Below are positions 33,995 through 43,075 of a stretch of 64,000 bases of DNA, one piece after another (position 1 is the first letter of the stretch; each line of letters opens with the position of its first letter). Origin of the DNA: JAYFQF01 sp034927285 (lineage in GTDB: Bacteria; Bacillota; Peptococcia; DRI-13; UBA5745); NCBI GenBank assembly GCA_034927285.1, contig JAYFQF010000004.1, positions 75,100-139,099 of the forward strand, read 5' to 3'. The position numbers were made by a program, and so were the translations under genes. The notes beneath the pieces are model-generated. The model was not told the DNA's origin, did not search any database, and saw nothing but the letters and a program-made list of their open reading frames with translations.

Positions 33995-34534
33995 ATGGCA
34001 GTTCCACTGAGAAAAGTATCCGGCGGCTATGTGGAGTATGAGCCCCGGCGGCAGAGGCAGGCAGCCTCCCGACAAAGCAAAAACGCCAGACCTCAGGTCA
34101 AAGAGGCCGCAGCCGCCAAACGGCTGGTTAAACGCCAGGTAAAATCAAACGCAGACTACCGTCAGGCGGTAGTCTGGGTATTTTTAGGTATGGCGGCGGT
34201 ATTATTTTTGATGGGTATCTCATACACATTTGTTAAGGCCGGAGTAAGCAATCTCAACTATCAGCTGAATACCACCGCCGGTGAAAATGATAAGATCCTG
34301 ATGGAAAACGAGAGGCTCAGAAGCCGGATCGCCAATCTGGAGTCCCTTGACCGCATTGAGTCCATTGCCAGCCAGGAATTAGGCATGGTCAGGTCCTCCG
34401 ATCTGGAATACATGGTATTATCCAGCACAGTGATTGCGGAAGGGAAAATCAAACCGGTGGAAACTGTTGAGGAGGAGGCGGAAAGCGTCAGACCCCTGGC
34501 TGCGATCATCGACTTTCTTCTGGCCTGGAAATAA
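33995..34534 (+). CDS. ftsL: Cell division protein FtsL (septum formation initiator family)
   Basis: A 179-residue bitopic membrane protein: a basic cytoplasmic segment of about 65 residues, one membrane helix (about 67-88), then a coiled-coil (NDKILMENERLRSRIANLESLDRIE). It recruits the FtsW/PBP pair with FtsQ. Identification rests on position between rsmH and the PBP gene and on topology, because FtsL sequences diverge strongly. The N-terminus is longer than usual. Confidence 0.88.
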   Translation: MAVPLRKVSGGYVEYEPRRQRQAASRQSKNARPQVKEAAAAKRLVKRQVKSNADYRQAVVWVFLGMAAVLFLMGISYTFVKAGVSNLNYQLNTTAGENDKILMENERLRSRIANLESLDRIESIASQELGMVRSSDLEYMVLSSTVIAEGKIKPVETVEEEAESVRPLAAIIDFLLAWK

Positions 34535-34537
34535 TGG

Positions 34538-36709
34538 ATGAAGGCAGGACGTGACGTGAAACAAAAGCCTGTAACGATAAAATCAAAACAAAGAATTCAG
34601 ATCATGCTGGTCATCGTCACACTGGGTTTTGTGGGACTTTTTGGCAGATTGATCTGGATTCAGTTGTTTAAAGGCGAAGAATATCAAAATATGGCCTATG
34701 AGAACCGGTTTCAAAATCTGACGATCAAGGCCCGCCGGGGCGTGATTTATGACACCAACGGCAAGCCCCTGGCTATCAGCATCAGCACGGATTCCTTCTA
34801 CGCTACGCCGTCGGAGGTGGTCAAATCCGAAAAGGCCGATGAAATTGCCGGCCAGCTGGCTCTTTATCTGGATATGGATAAAGAAGACGTCCTTAAGAAA
34901 ATTACGAACACCGACAGAAATTTCATGTATGTTAAACGAAAGGTGGAAAAAGAGACCGCCGACGCAGTCAAGGCTCTGGACCTTCCCGGCATTTACAGCC
35001 ATGAAGAACCGGAACGGGTGTACCCCAAAGGAACCCTGCTGGCGAATATGCTGGGCTTTGTAGGCTTGGATAACAACGGCCTCAGCGGCATCGAGGCCTC
35101 CTATGAGAGCGTGCTTTCCGGCAAGAACGGCACTTTGATGGTGGAGCAGGACACCCGCAGCCAAAGCATCGTGGACGCCGCACAGAAATATATCGCTCCT
35201 GTGGACGGTTCCAGCCTGGTGCTGACGATAGATGAAAGCATCCAGTATATCTGCGAGCGGGAGCTGGCAAACATGGTGGCGGAACGCCAGCCGGACAAAG
35301 CCGGCATCCTGGTGATGGAGCCCAAGACCGGCCGGGTATTGGCCATGGCGGAATACCCCACCTTCGATCCCAATAACTACGGCAGCTACCCCGAGGAGAG
35401 CTGGCGGAATATGCTGATTTCCGATGCCTACGAACCGGGCTCCACGTTCAAGACGGTGGTGATGAGCGGCGCTTTGGAAGAAGGCGTAGCGTCATTAAAT
35501 GACTACTATTACTGCGGCGGCGCCATCAAGCTGAAGGGCGGCACTATCCGCTGCTGGAAGCTGGGGGCCCACGGCAGTCAGAGCTTTTTGGAAGCGGTAC
35601 AAAATTCCTGTAACCCGGCCTTTATCACCATCGGCCAGAATCTGGGCAAAGACCTGTTCTTCAAATATCTGAACGGCTTTGGCTTCGGACAAAAGACCGG
35701 GATCCAGCTTTCCGGCGAAAGCACCGGTATCCTGGTGAATCAGAAGACCTGCAGCGAGCTGGACTTAGGCTCCATGAGCATCGGCCAGTCCAACGCCGTG
35801 ACCCCCATTCAGCTTTTGAACGCATTTTCCGCCATCTGCAACGGGGGAAATCTGATGAAGCCCCAGGTGGTCAGGGAAATCCGGGACTCCCAGGGCAGCG
35901 TGCTGGAGACTGTGGAGCCGGAAGTGGTCCGGCAGGTGATCTCCCCGGAGACCTCCCGGAAGGTGCTGGACGCCCTGGAGACCGTAGTCAGTGTGGGCAC
36001 CGGTAAAACCGCCTATATCAAGGGCTACCGGGTGGGAGGCAAAACCGGTACGGCCCAGAAGATCCTGCCCACCGGCGGATATTCCAAGAACGAATTTATC
36101 GCTTCCTTTATGGGCGTGGCCCCCGTCAACGATCCCCAGATCGTGGTGCTGGTGGTTTGTGATAATCCCAAGACTTCCGTACATACCGGCGGCGCCGTCT
36201 GCGGTCCCGTATTCAAAGCGGCCGCCACCGACATCTTAAATTACATGAAGATCTCCGCTCAGGTGGATCCCCGGGATTTTACCGGCGGCGTCGTGGAAAG
36301 CGTGACCCTGCCGGATCTTTGCGATCTCTCCGTAGACAGTGCCCAGCAGAAGGCTTGGGGCCTGGGCCTTTCCACCACGGTGGTGGGCTCCGGCGATAAG
36401 GTGATCGCCCAGCTGCCTTTAGCCAATACCAAGATGGTCAAGGGCGGAACGGTTGTATTATATACGAAGCTGCCGGCTTCTTTGGAAACCGTGCAGCAGA
36501 TCCCGGTGCCGGAGCTGGCCGGCAAGACTGCTGAAGAGATTCAGCAGTTGTCGCAGGAGTACAACTTAAGCTTTGAAATAACCGGTCAAGGTACGGCGAT
36601 GTACCAGGAGCCCACGCCCGGTACCATGGTGAACGCAGGCAGCACGGTTTATGTAAGCCTGGAGGAGCCTATCGAGGAAGGGGCGATGGGGGATCTGGCA
36701 GGTCCCTGA
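34538..36709 (+). CDS. ftsI: Division-specific penicillin-binding protein (class B, two PASTA domains)
   Basis: The septal peptidoglycan transpeptidase, equivalent to B. subtilis PbpB/SpoVD. The 723-residue protein has one N-terminal membrane anchor (about 20-42), a dimerisation domain, and a transpeptidase domain with S302xxK (STFK), S357xN (SCN) and K502TG. Two C-terminal PASTA domains follow (about 590-640 and 655-712). Two PASTA domains point to the vegetative PbpB type; SpoVD usually has one. Only one such gene occurs in this cluster. It starts 3 bases after ftsL. Confidence 0.93.
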   Translation: MKAGRDVKQKPVTIKSKQRIQIMLVIVTLGFVGLFGRLIWIQLFKGEEYQNMAYENRFQNLTIKARRGVIYDTNGKPLAISISTDSFYATPSEVVKSEKADEIAGQLALYLDMDKEDVLKKITNTDRNFMYVKRKVEKETADAVKALDLPGIYSHEEPERVYPKGTLLANMLGFVGLDNNGLSGIEASYESVLSGKNGTLMVEQDTRSQSIVDAAQKYIAPVDGSSLVLTIDESIQYICERELANMVAERQPDKAGILVMEPKTGRVLAMAEYPTFDPNNYGSYPEESWRNMLISDAYEPGSTFKTVVMSGALEEGVASLNDYYYCGGAIKLKGGTIRCWKLGAHGSQSFLEAVQNSCNPAFITIGQNLGKDLFFKYLNGFGFGQKTGIQLSGESTGILVNQKTCSELDLGSMSIGQSNAVTPIQLLNAFSAICNGGNLMKPQVVREIRDSQGSVLETVEPEVVRQVISPETSRKVLDALETVVSVGTGKTAYIKGYRVGGKTGTAQKILPTGGYSKNEFIASFMGVAPVNDPQIVVLVVCDNPKTSVHTGGAVCGPVFKAAATDILNYMKISAQVDPRDFTGGVVESVTLPDLCDLSVDSAQQKAWGLGLSTTVVGSGDKVIAQLPLANTKMVKGGTVVLYTKLPASLETVQQIPVPELAGKTAEEIQQLSQEYNLSFEITGQGTAMYQEPTPGTMVNAGSTVYVSLEEPIEEGAMGDLAGP

Positions 36710-36732
36710 TCCGCGACCCAGGAGGTGGACCC

Positions 36733-38232
36733 ATGAAGTTAAGCGAATTAATGGCCGGTGTTGACGGCGTGATCCGTCAGCAAAGCGGCTTAGAATGCGG
36801 CAAAGAGATATCCCTGGTAACCAGCGACTCCCGGAAGGTGATCCCCGGGGCATTTTTCCTCTGTTTTGAGGGGGAACACAGCGACGGGCATCGTTTTATC
36901 GGCGACGCCCTGGAAAAAGGCGCGGCGGCGGTAGTTCTGCAAAAAGAGGAATGCTGTCTGGCGGAGGTGCCCTGGATTCTTGTCCGGAACAGCCGGCAGG
37001 CGGCGGGACAGATCTTTCAGAATTCTCAAGGCCGCCCATCCTTAGCCATGGGCATGATCGGCGTTACCGGCACCAACGGCAAGACTACGGTCACCAATAT
37101 GATCGCCTCGATTTTGGAGGAAAACCAAAAGAAAACGGGACTTTTGGGAACCGTGGAAAACCGGGTTGGTTCCCTGCGGCTGCCGCAGAAGCTGACCACG
37201 CCGGACAGCCCGGAGCTGGCAGCGCTTTTGCGGCAGATCGCCGATCAGGGCGCGGATTATACGGTGATGGAGGTCAGCTCCCATGCCTTGGCCCAGGGCC
37301 GGGTGGCGGGGGTGGAATTCGACCTGGCGGTATTTACCAATCTGACCCAGGACCATTTGGATTATCATGGTACCATGGCGGATTATCTGAACCAGAAAGC
37401 AAAACTTTTTTCCTCCCTTTCCCCTCAAGGGGCGAAAAAACGAAAAAAAGCGGCTATACTAAACTTTGACGATCCCTCCAGCATGTTTTTGGCCGATCAC
37501 TGCCGCGTGCCGGTAATCACCTACGGGCTGAATCCCTTAAGCCATGTGCGGGCGGAAAACCTGCGGCTGGCCGCCCAGGGCACCCAGTTCGAGCTGATCT
37601 GCGCGGAACGCAGTTATCCGGTAAAAATGAAGCTCCACGGCCGCTTCAATGTCTATAACGCACTGGCTTCCACCGCGGCGGCTTTGGTGGAGGGCGTGCC
37701 CATCGGCGTGATCCAGCGGGCCCTGGCGGGCTTGAGGCCGGTGCCGGGCCGTTTTCAGCAGGTGGAGCCGGATAAAGAGCTGCCCTTCCATGTGTTTGTG
37801 GATTATTCCCATACGCCGGACAGCCTGGTGAATTGCATTACCACCGCCCGGGAGATTTGCCGGGGCCGGGTCATCACCGTTTTCGGCGCCGGCGGCCACC
37901 GGGATAAGAGTAAACGCCCCCTGATGGGCAACGCCGCCGCCCGGCTGTCGGACTGCTGCATCGTTACCTCGGACAACCCCCGGGATGAAGAGCCCCAGGC
38001 TATTATCGAGGAAATTCTGACGGGGATGGCCGGCCCCCAGACCCGGGCCCGGGTCTATAAAGAGCCGGACCGGCATAAAGCTATAATCCAGGCTATCGGC
38101 ATGGCACAGCCCGGCGATACGGTGCTGATCTGTGGCAAAGGCCATGAGAACTATCAGATCATCGGCGGCGAGACTTTGCATTTTGACGATTATGAAGAAG
38201 CAAAGCAGGCCATGGAGAATACGCTGATCTAG
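36733..38232 (+). CDS. murE: UDP-MurNAc-tripeptide synthetase MurE, meso-diaminopimelate type
   Basis: Adds the third residue of the peptidoglycan stem peptide. The 499-residue Mur ligase has the P-loop GVTGTNGKTTVTNM, the central STPDSPE-like substrate loop (TTPDSPEL) and DNPR at residues 414-417, the signature for meso-diaminopimelate rather than lysine. AGGAGGTGGACCC precedes the ATG. The gene is followed after 27 bases by mraY, with no murF between them. Confidence 0.96.
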   Translation: MKLSELMAGVDGVIRQQSGLECGKEISLVTSDSRKVIPGAFFLCFEGEHSDGHRFIGDALEKGAAAVVLQKEECCLAEVPWILVRNSRQAAGQIFQNSQGRPSLAMGMIGVTGTNGKTTVTNMIASILEENQKKTGLLGTVENRVGSLRLPQKLTTPDSPELAALLRQIADQGADYTVMEVSSHALAQGRVAGVEFDLAVFTNLTQDHLDYHGTMADYLNQKAKLFSSLSPQGAKKRKKAAILNFDDPSSMFLADHCRVPVITYGLNPLSHVRAENLRLAAQGTQFELICAERSYPVKMKLHGRFNVYNALASTAAALVEGVPIGVIQRALAGLRPVPGRFQQVEPDKELPFHVFVDYSHTPDSLVNCITTAREICRGRVITVFGAGGHRDKSKRPLMGNAAARLSDCCIVTSDNPRDEEPQAIIEEILTGMAGPQTRARVYKEPDRHKAIIQAIGMAQPGDTVLICGKGHENYQIIGGETLHFDDYEEAKQAMENTLI

Positions 38233-38259
38233 ACTACGCCCGAAAGAGGTTCAGACAGT

Positions 38260-39210
38260 ATGCCCGATTATATCAAGGCAGGATTGGCGGCACTGGCGGT
38301 GGCTTTATTAAGCGGACCGGTGCTGATCCCCGTCCTGCGGCGGTTCAAGTTCGGTCAGTTTGTCCGAAACGACGGCCCCAAGACTCACCTGACCAAATCC
38401 GGTACGCCTACCATGGGAGGCGTCATGTTTTTCATCACCATACCGGTTGCCATGCTCTTTGCCGACACCTTAAACTGGCAGAGCTTTGCCGCGCTGGGGC
38501 TGACGCTGACCCTTGGCCTGGTGGGCTTTGCCGACGACTTCCTGAAAATCAAGAAGCGGCAGTCGGAAGGACTGACAGCCTCCCAGAAATTTGCGGCTCA
38601 GACAGTGATCGGCCTGCTTTTCGGCACTTTGGTCTGGTTTGCCCGGGGGGGGCTTCTATGGATACCCTTTGCAGACCGGTACCTTGAGCTGGGACCTTTG
38701 TATATCCTATTTGCCGCCCTGCTGGTCACGGCCGCTGCCAATGCGGTTAACTTTACCGACGGACTGGACGGCTTATGCGCCGGCGTCACCTTTTTTGTGG
38801 CTTTGGCCTACCTCTTGTTATGCAGGGCCTGGAGCCTGGGGCATCTCACCTGGTATGGCGGGGCCATGGCCGGCAGCTGCCTGGGATTTCTATTTTTTAA
38901 TCTGCATCCGGCACGGGTGTTTATGGGGGATACCGGCTCTCTGGCATTGGGGGGCGCCGTGGCCGCCATGGCGATTTTAACCGAAACGGAACTATTATTG
39001 CCGCTTTTGGGCATTATCTATGTAGTGGAAGTCCTGTCGGTAATCCTGCAGATCGCCTATTTCAAAAAGACCCGGGGAAAACGCCTTTTCCGGATGGCCC
39101 CGATCCACCACCATTTCGAGCTTTGCGGCTGGAACGAAAGTCAGGTGGATGCGGCCTTTTGGCTGGTGACGGCTTTGGCCGCCCTGCTCTTTTTGGCTAT
39201 CCTGCTCTAG
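38260..39210 (+). CDS. mraY: Phospho-MurNAc-pentapeptide translocase MraY
   Basis: Makes lipid I on the inner face of the membrane from UDP-MurNAc-pentapeptide and undecaprenyl phosphate. The 316-residue protein has about ten membrane segments and the family motifs KSGTPTMGG, GFADDFLK, NAVNFTDGLDGL (catalytic Asp residues) and MAPIHHHFEL. Directly after murE and before murD. Confidence 0.97.
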   Translation: MPDYIKAGLAALAVALLSGPVLIPVLRRFKFGQFVRNDGPKTHLTKSGTPTMGGVMFFITIPVAMLFADTLNWQSFAALGLTLTLGLVGFADDFLKIKKRQSEGLTASQKFAAQTVIGLLFGTLVWFARGGLLWIPFADRYLELGPLYILFAALLVTAAANAVNFTDGLDGLCAGVTFFVALAYLLLCRAWSLGHLTWYGGAMAGSCLGFLFFNLHPARVFMGDTGSLALGGAVAAMAILTETELLLPLLGIIYVVEVLSVILQIAYFKKTRGKRLFRMAPIHHHFELCGWNESQVDAAFWLVTALAALLFLAILL

Positions 39211-39270
39211 GATCGAACCGGCAGGGGAGAGAGGATGCCGGCGGGGCCGCCGGAACAGGGGGGAAGCAAG

Positions 39271-40737
39271 ATGGAGCGGGAAGAAAAAAAAGCAGGGATT
39301 CCGCTGAAAGATCGGAAGGTTTATATCGTGGGAGGCGGCAAAAGCGGTCTGGCGGCTTTGCGTTTCAGCATGGGCCGGGGCGCCCGTCCCTGTTTAAATG
39401 ACGGCAGGAAAGAACAGGACTTTCCGCCGGAAATCCTGGCGGAGCTAAAAGAGGCCGGAGTGGCCCTGGCTTTGGGACAAGAACCGGATCCTTTGGGCTT
39501 CGGCGCCCAGCTGGTGGTGATGAGCCCCGGCGTACCCCTGGACAAACCGGGCCTTTTAGCGGCGGCCCGGGCCGGAGTTCCCTTTACCAATGAAATTGAA
39601 TTGGGCTATTTAAGCTGCGCCGCGCCGATTCTGGCCGTCACCGGCAGCAACGGCAAGACCACGGTTACCAGTTTGCTGGGGGATATTCTGAAGCTGGAAT
39701 ATCCCGGCGCCTTTGTGGGCGGCAATATCGGCCGGCCCTTTGTGGAGGCGGCGGCAGAGCTGGGAGAGGACCAGCCGGCGGTACTGGAGCTGTCCAGCTT
39801 CCAATTGGAAACCATCGGCGCCTTCCGGCCCCGGGTGGCGGTGATTTTAAATCTTTCGCCGGATCATCTGGACCGGCACAAAACCTTTGAAAATTACTGC
39901 GCCATGAAATGGCGTATCACCAAAAATCAGGATCGGGGGGATTGGCTGATCCTGAACTACGACGATCCCCTGCTGCGCCGGGGGGGCCTGGAGATCTTAG
40001 CCGGACAAGCAAAGGAAGCAGAGCTTACCCCCGGTCTGCCCAAAGGACCCCGGGTCCTGTTTTTCAGCCGTCAGGAGCCTTTGGCCGAAGGCCTTTGGCT
40101 GAAGGGGGGAAGCCAGCTGTTTTTAAGCGCCCATGGGGTGGATAAGCTCTTGTTTTCAGCGGAGGGCTTTGCCCTGCCGGGTGCTCACAACAAGGAAAAC
40201 CTGCTGGCTGCTGCTGCGGCGGCTCTGGCCTTCGGCCTTCCGGCGGAGAGCGTCCGCCGGGGAGCCATGGCCTTCCGGGCGGTGGAACACCGGCTGGAGC
40301 CCGTGGCGGAAATCGGCGGCGTCCGCTATGTCAACGACTCCAAGGCCACCAACGTGGACGCGGCCATCAAAGCCCTGGACAGTTTTGAGGAGCCGGTGGT
40401 GCTGATCGCCGGAGGACGGGGCAAGGGCGCGTCTTACCGTCCTTTTGCAGAAAAAATCGCGGAAAAAGCCTCTGCGGTGGTCTTAATTGGCGAAGATAAG
40501 GATAGGATAGAGAAAGCCCTTTTGGAGCAGGGCTTTCTATGGATTTTTAAAACGGGCAGCCTGGAGGAGGCGGTGGAACTATGCCGCCGGGAAGCGCGCC
40601 CAGGACAGGTGGTGCTTTTGGCTCCCGCCTGCTCCAGTTATGACATGTTCAGGAACTATGAAGAAAGAGGCAAAGCCTTTAAGGAACTGGTCCGGCGGAT
40701 AGCCGGCGCCGGGGAGGGAAAACCATGCAGCAATTGA
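39271..40737 (+). CDS. murD: UDP-MurNAc-L-alanine:D-glutamate ligase MurD
   Basis: Adds D-glutamate to UDP-MurNAc-L-Ala. The 488-residue protein has the N-terminal Rossmann stretch VYIVGGGKSGLAALR, the P-loop AVTGSNGKTTVTSL, the family HRLEPVAEIGGVRYVNDSKATN and the C-terminal LLAPACSSYDMFRNYEERG. ATG 39271 is favoured (GGGGGG-AAGC upstream) over ATG 39235, whose upstream GGGAGAGG is too close. The 3' end overlaps ftsW by 13 bases. Confidence 0.96.
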   Translation: MEREEKKAGIPLKDRKVYIVGGGKSGLAALRFSMGRGARPCLNDGRKEQDFPPEILAELKEAGVALALGQEPDPLGFGAQLVVMSPGVPLDKPGLLAAARAGVPFTNEIELGYLSCAAPILAVTGSNGKTTVTSLLGDILKLEYPGAFVGGNIGRPFVEAAAELGEDQPAVLELSSFQLETIGAFRPRVAVILNLSPDHLDRHKTFENYCAMKWRITKNQDRGDWLILNYDDPLLRRGGLEILAGQAKEAELTPGLPKGPRVLFFSRQEPLAEGLWLKGGSQLFLSAHGVDKLLFSAEGFALPGAHNKENLLAAAAAALAFGLPAESVRRGAMAFRAVEHRLEPVAEIGGVRYVNDSKATNVDAAIKALDSFEEPVVLIAGGRGKGASYRPFAEKIAEKASAVVLIGEDKDRIEKALLEQGFLWIFKTGSLEEAVELCRREARPGQVVLLAPACSSYDMFRNYEERGKAFKELVRRIAGAGEGKPCSN

Positions 40738-41810
40738 AAAAAGGAACGCCGGATATCTGGCTGTTTTTAATCGTCGTATTTTTGGTCGGCATCGGCGTTG
40801 TGATGGTCTTCAGCGCCAGCTATTATGACACGCTTTCCAGCGACCCTTTTTACTATTTAAAGCGTCAGGGGCTGTTCGGTCTGGTGGGCCTGGCGGCCAT
40901 GCTGACGGCCATGAATTTTCCCTACAACAAATTCCGCTATTTCACCAAACCTCTGCTTTTGGCTAATATTCTGCTTTTGATCGTGGTGTTTTTCTTTGAG
41001 GATACCAAAGGTTCCCACCGGTGGATTCCTCTGGGGATTTTTAACCTTCAGCCTTCGGAAATCGCCAAGTTTTCCGTGGCCTTGTTTATGGCGGATATCC
41101 TCAGCCGGTACAAGGCGGACCCCAACGACCTTAAAGGAGATCTGGGCCATATCATTATCGTGGTAGGCGTGATTCTGGCCCTGATCCTGAAAGAGCCCGA
41201 CCTGGGCACCACAATAGCCATCGCCGCCATGGTCATGATCGTACTTTTGGTGTCGGGCCTGCGCTGGCTGTACTTTATCGGCACCGGGCTGGCCGGGGCC
41301 GCCGGAGTGACGGTGCTGATCATGAACTCCGAATACCAGATGAAACGGATCATCGGCTGGCTGGACCCCTGGAGCGATCCTATCGGCATGGGATACCAGC
41401 CGATCCAGTCCCTTTATGCTTTGGGCTCCGGCGGCTTCTGGGGCATGGGCATCGGCAACAGCCGGCAGAAGCTGGGCTTTTTGCCGGAGCAAAACACCGA
41501 CTTTATTTTTGCCATCATTGGCGAAGAACTGGGATTTATCGGGGCGGCTTTTATCGTGCTGATGTTTATCCTGCTGATCTGGAGAGGATATAAGATCGCC
41601 AGCCGCTGCCCCGATATGTTCGGCACCCTTTTAGCTACAGGCATCACGACCAGCCTGGGGATCCAGGCTTTCCTTAACCTGGGGGTGGTGACCAATACCT
41701 TGCCGGTTACCGGCATCGCCCTGCCTTTCCTGAGCTACGGCGGCTCCTCGCTGCTGATGTCCATGGGGGTCGTAGGGGTATTGCTGAATATTTCACGTTA
41801 TCATAAGTGA
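40725..41810 (+). CDS. ftsW: Septal peptidoglycan polymerase FtsW (SEDS family)
   Basis: Polymerises lipid II during division together with the class B PBP. The 361-residue SEDS protein has about ten membrane helices; visible family motifs are YYLKRQGLFGLVG, LQPSEIAKFS, the loop with KEPDLGTT, and near the C-terminus PVTGIALPFLSYGGSSLL. Starts within the murD 3' end, SD GGAGGG. Confidence 0.95.
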   Translation: MQQLKKGTPDIWLFLIVVFLVGIGVVMVFSASYYDTLSSDPFYYLKRQGLFGLVGLAAMLTAMNFPYNKFRYFTKPLLLANILLLIVVFFFEDTKGSHRWIPLGIFNLQPSEIAKFSVALFMADILSRYKADPNDLKGDLGHIIIVVGVILALILKEPDLGTTIAIAAMVMIVLLVSGLRWLYFIGTGLAGAAGVTVLIMNSEYQMKRIIGWLDPWSDPIGMGYQPIQSLYALGSGGFWGMGIGNSRQKLGFLPEQNTDFIFAIIGEELGFIGAAFIVLMFILLIWRGYKIASRCPDMFGTLLATGITTSLGIQAFLNLGVVTNTLPVTGIALPFLSYGGSSLLMSMGVVGVLLNISRYHK

Positions 41811-41873
41811 CGAAAATCATGGGCGGCGGCCCTGCCGGAGAGCGGGGCCAAAGCCAGACGCGGGAGCGGGAAT

Positions 41874-42986
41874 ATGCGTATTATTGTATCCGGCGGCGGC
41901 ACAGGAGGACATATCTATCCGGCCATCGCCATTGCCAAGGGAATCGAAGCAGCCTCCCCGGATGCCCGGGTGCTTTATGTGGGTACCGGCGAAGGGATGG
42001 AAAGCCGGATCGTTCCGGAGCGGGGAGTGGCCTTCCGGCCTATTCATGCCCGGGGCTGGCAGGGGCGGAAGGTATCCAGCCTGGTGAAGGCGCTGAAAAC
42101 CAATAGCCAGGGACAAAAAGAAGCCGGGGCGATCATTGACGAATTCAAGCCGGACGCGGTGGTGGGCACCGGCGGATACGTCTGCCTGCCGGTGGCTCAG
42201 GCGGCCAAAAAGGCGGGAGTGGCAGTCTACCTTCATGAACAGAACGCTTATCCCGGGCTGGCAAACCGCCTGATCTCCCTTTGGGCCCAGGGCCTGATGC
42301 TGACCTTTGAGGAGGCCCGGCCTTTGTTCCCCAAGTCCGCCCAAAAAAAGGCGGTTTGCACCGGCTTGCCGGTAAGACCGGAAATCCTGGCGGCAAAACG
42401 TCCGGAGGCGGTAAGGGAGCTGGGGCTTCAGCCGGATATTCCCACCCTGTTGGCGGTGGGGGGATCCCAAGGGGCCAGGAGCATTAATTTTGCCATGATC
42501 CACGTGGCCAAAGAACTGTACGGCCGCGCCGGCGTCCAGATCCTGATGGCCACAGGCCGCCGGGATTATGAAAGGGTTGTCAAAGGCCTGGAGGATGCGG
42601 GAATCCCGGTAAAAGGAGAAAAAAACATCCATCTTTATCCCTATCTGGACCGTATGGAGCTGGCCTTGGCCGCCGCCGACCTTTATGTAGGCCGGGCCGG
42701 GGCCACCACCCTGGCGGAACTCACCGTCCGGGGACTGCCGGCGGTGCTGATCCCTTACCCCTTCGCTTCGGCGGATCATCAGACCTACAATGCCAAAAGC
42801 CTGGCGGACCGGGGGGCGGCCGTGCTGCTGGAAGACAAGGGCCTTACGGGCCCGAAGCTTTTAGCGGTCACGGAAAAACTTCTGGCCGACGTCTCCCGCT
42901 TGAAACAGATGGCGGAAAGAAGCCTGGAATGCGGTAAGCCCCGGGCTTTGGATGAGATCGTAGGGGTCTTGACGAGCAAAGAATAA
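41874..42986 (+). CDS. murG: UDP-GlcNAc:lipid I N-acetylglucosaminyltransferase MurG
   Basis: Converts lipid I to lipid II. The 370-residue GT-B enzyme starts RIIVSGGGTGGHIYPAIA, has the HEQNAYPGLANR loop and the donor-binding GGSQGARSIN and LYVGRAGATTLAEL regions. Located between ftsW and murC. GGAGCGGG precedes the ATG; the 63-base gap after ftsW shows no other gene. Confidence 0.97.
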   Translation: MRIIVSGGGTGGHIYPAIAIAKGIEAASPDARVLYVGTGEGMESRIVPERGVAFRPIHARGWQGRKVSSLVKALKTNSQGQKEAGAIIDEFKPDAVVGTGGYVCLPVAQAAKKAGVAVYLHEQNAYPGLANRLISLWAQGLMLTFEEARPLFPKSAQKKAVCTGLPVRPEILAAKRPEAVRELGLQPDIPTLLAVGGSQGARSINFAMIHVAKELYGRAGVQILMATGRRDYERVVKGLEDAGIPVKGEKNIHLYPYLDRMELALAAADLYVGRAGATTLAELTVRGLPAVLIPYPFASADHQTYNAKSLADRGAAVLLEDKGLTGPKLLAVTEKLLADVSRLKQMAERSLECGKPRALDEIVGVLTSKE

Positions 42987-43075
42987 AACATCGCCGGCAG
43001 GGGAACCAAAACCTGCCGGACTGCATAGGATGAATGCAGTATGAACCTGAATCCACAGCAGGAAAGGAAACTTGT

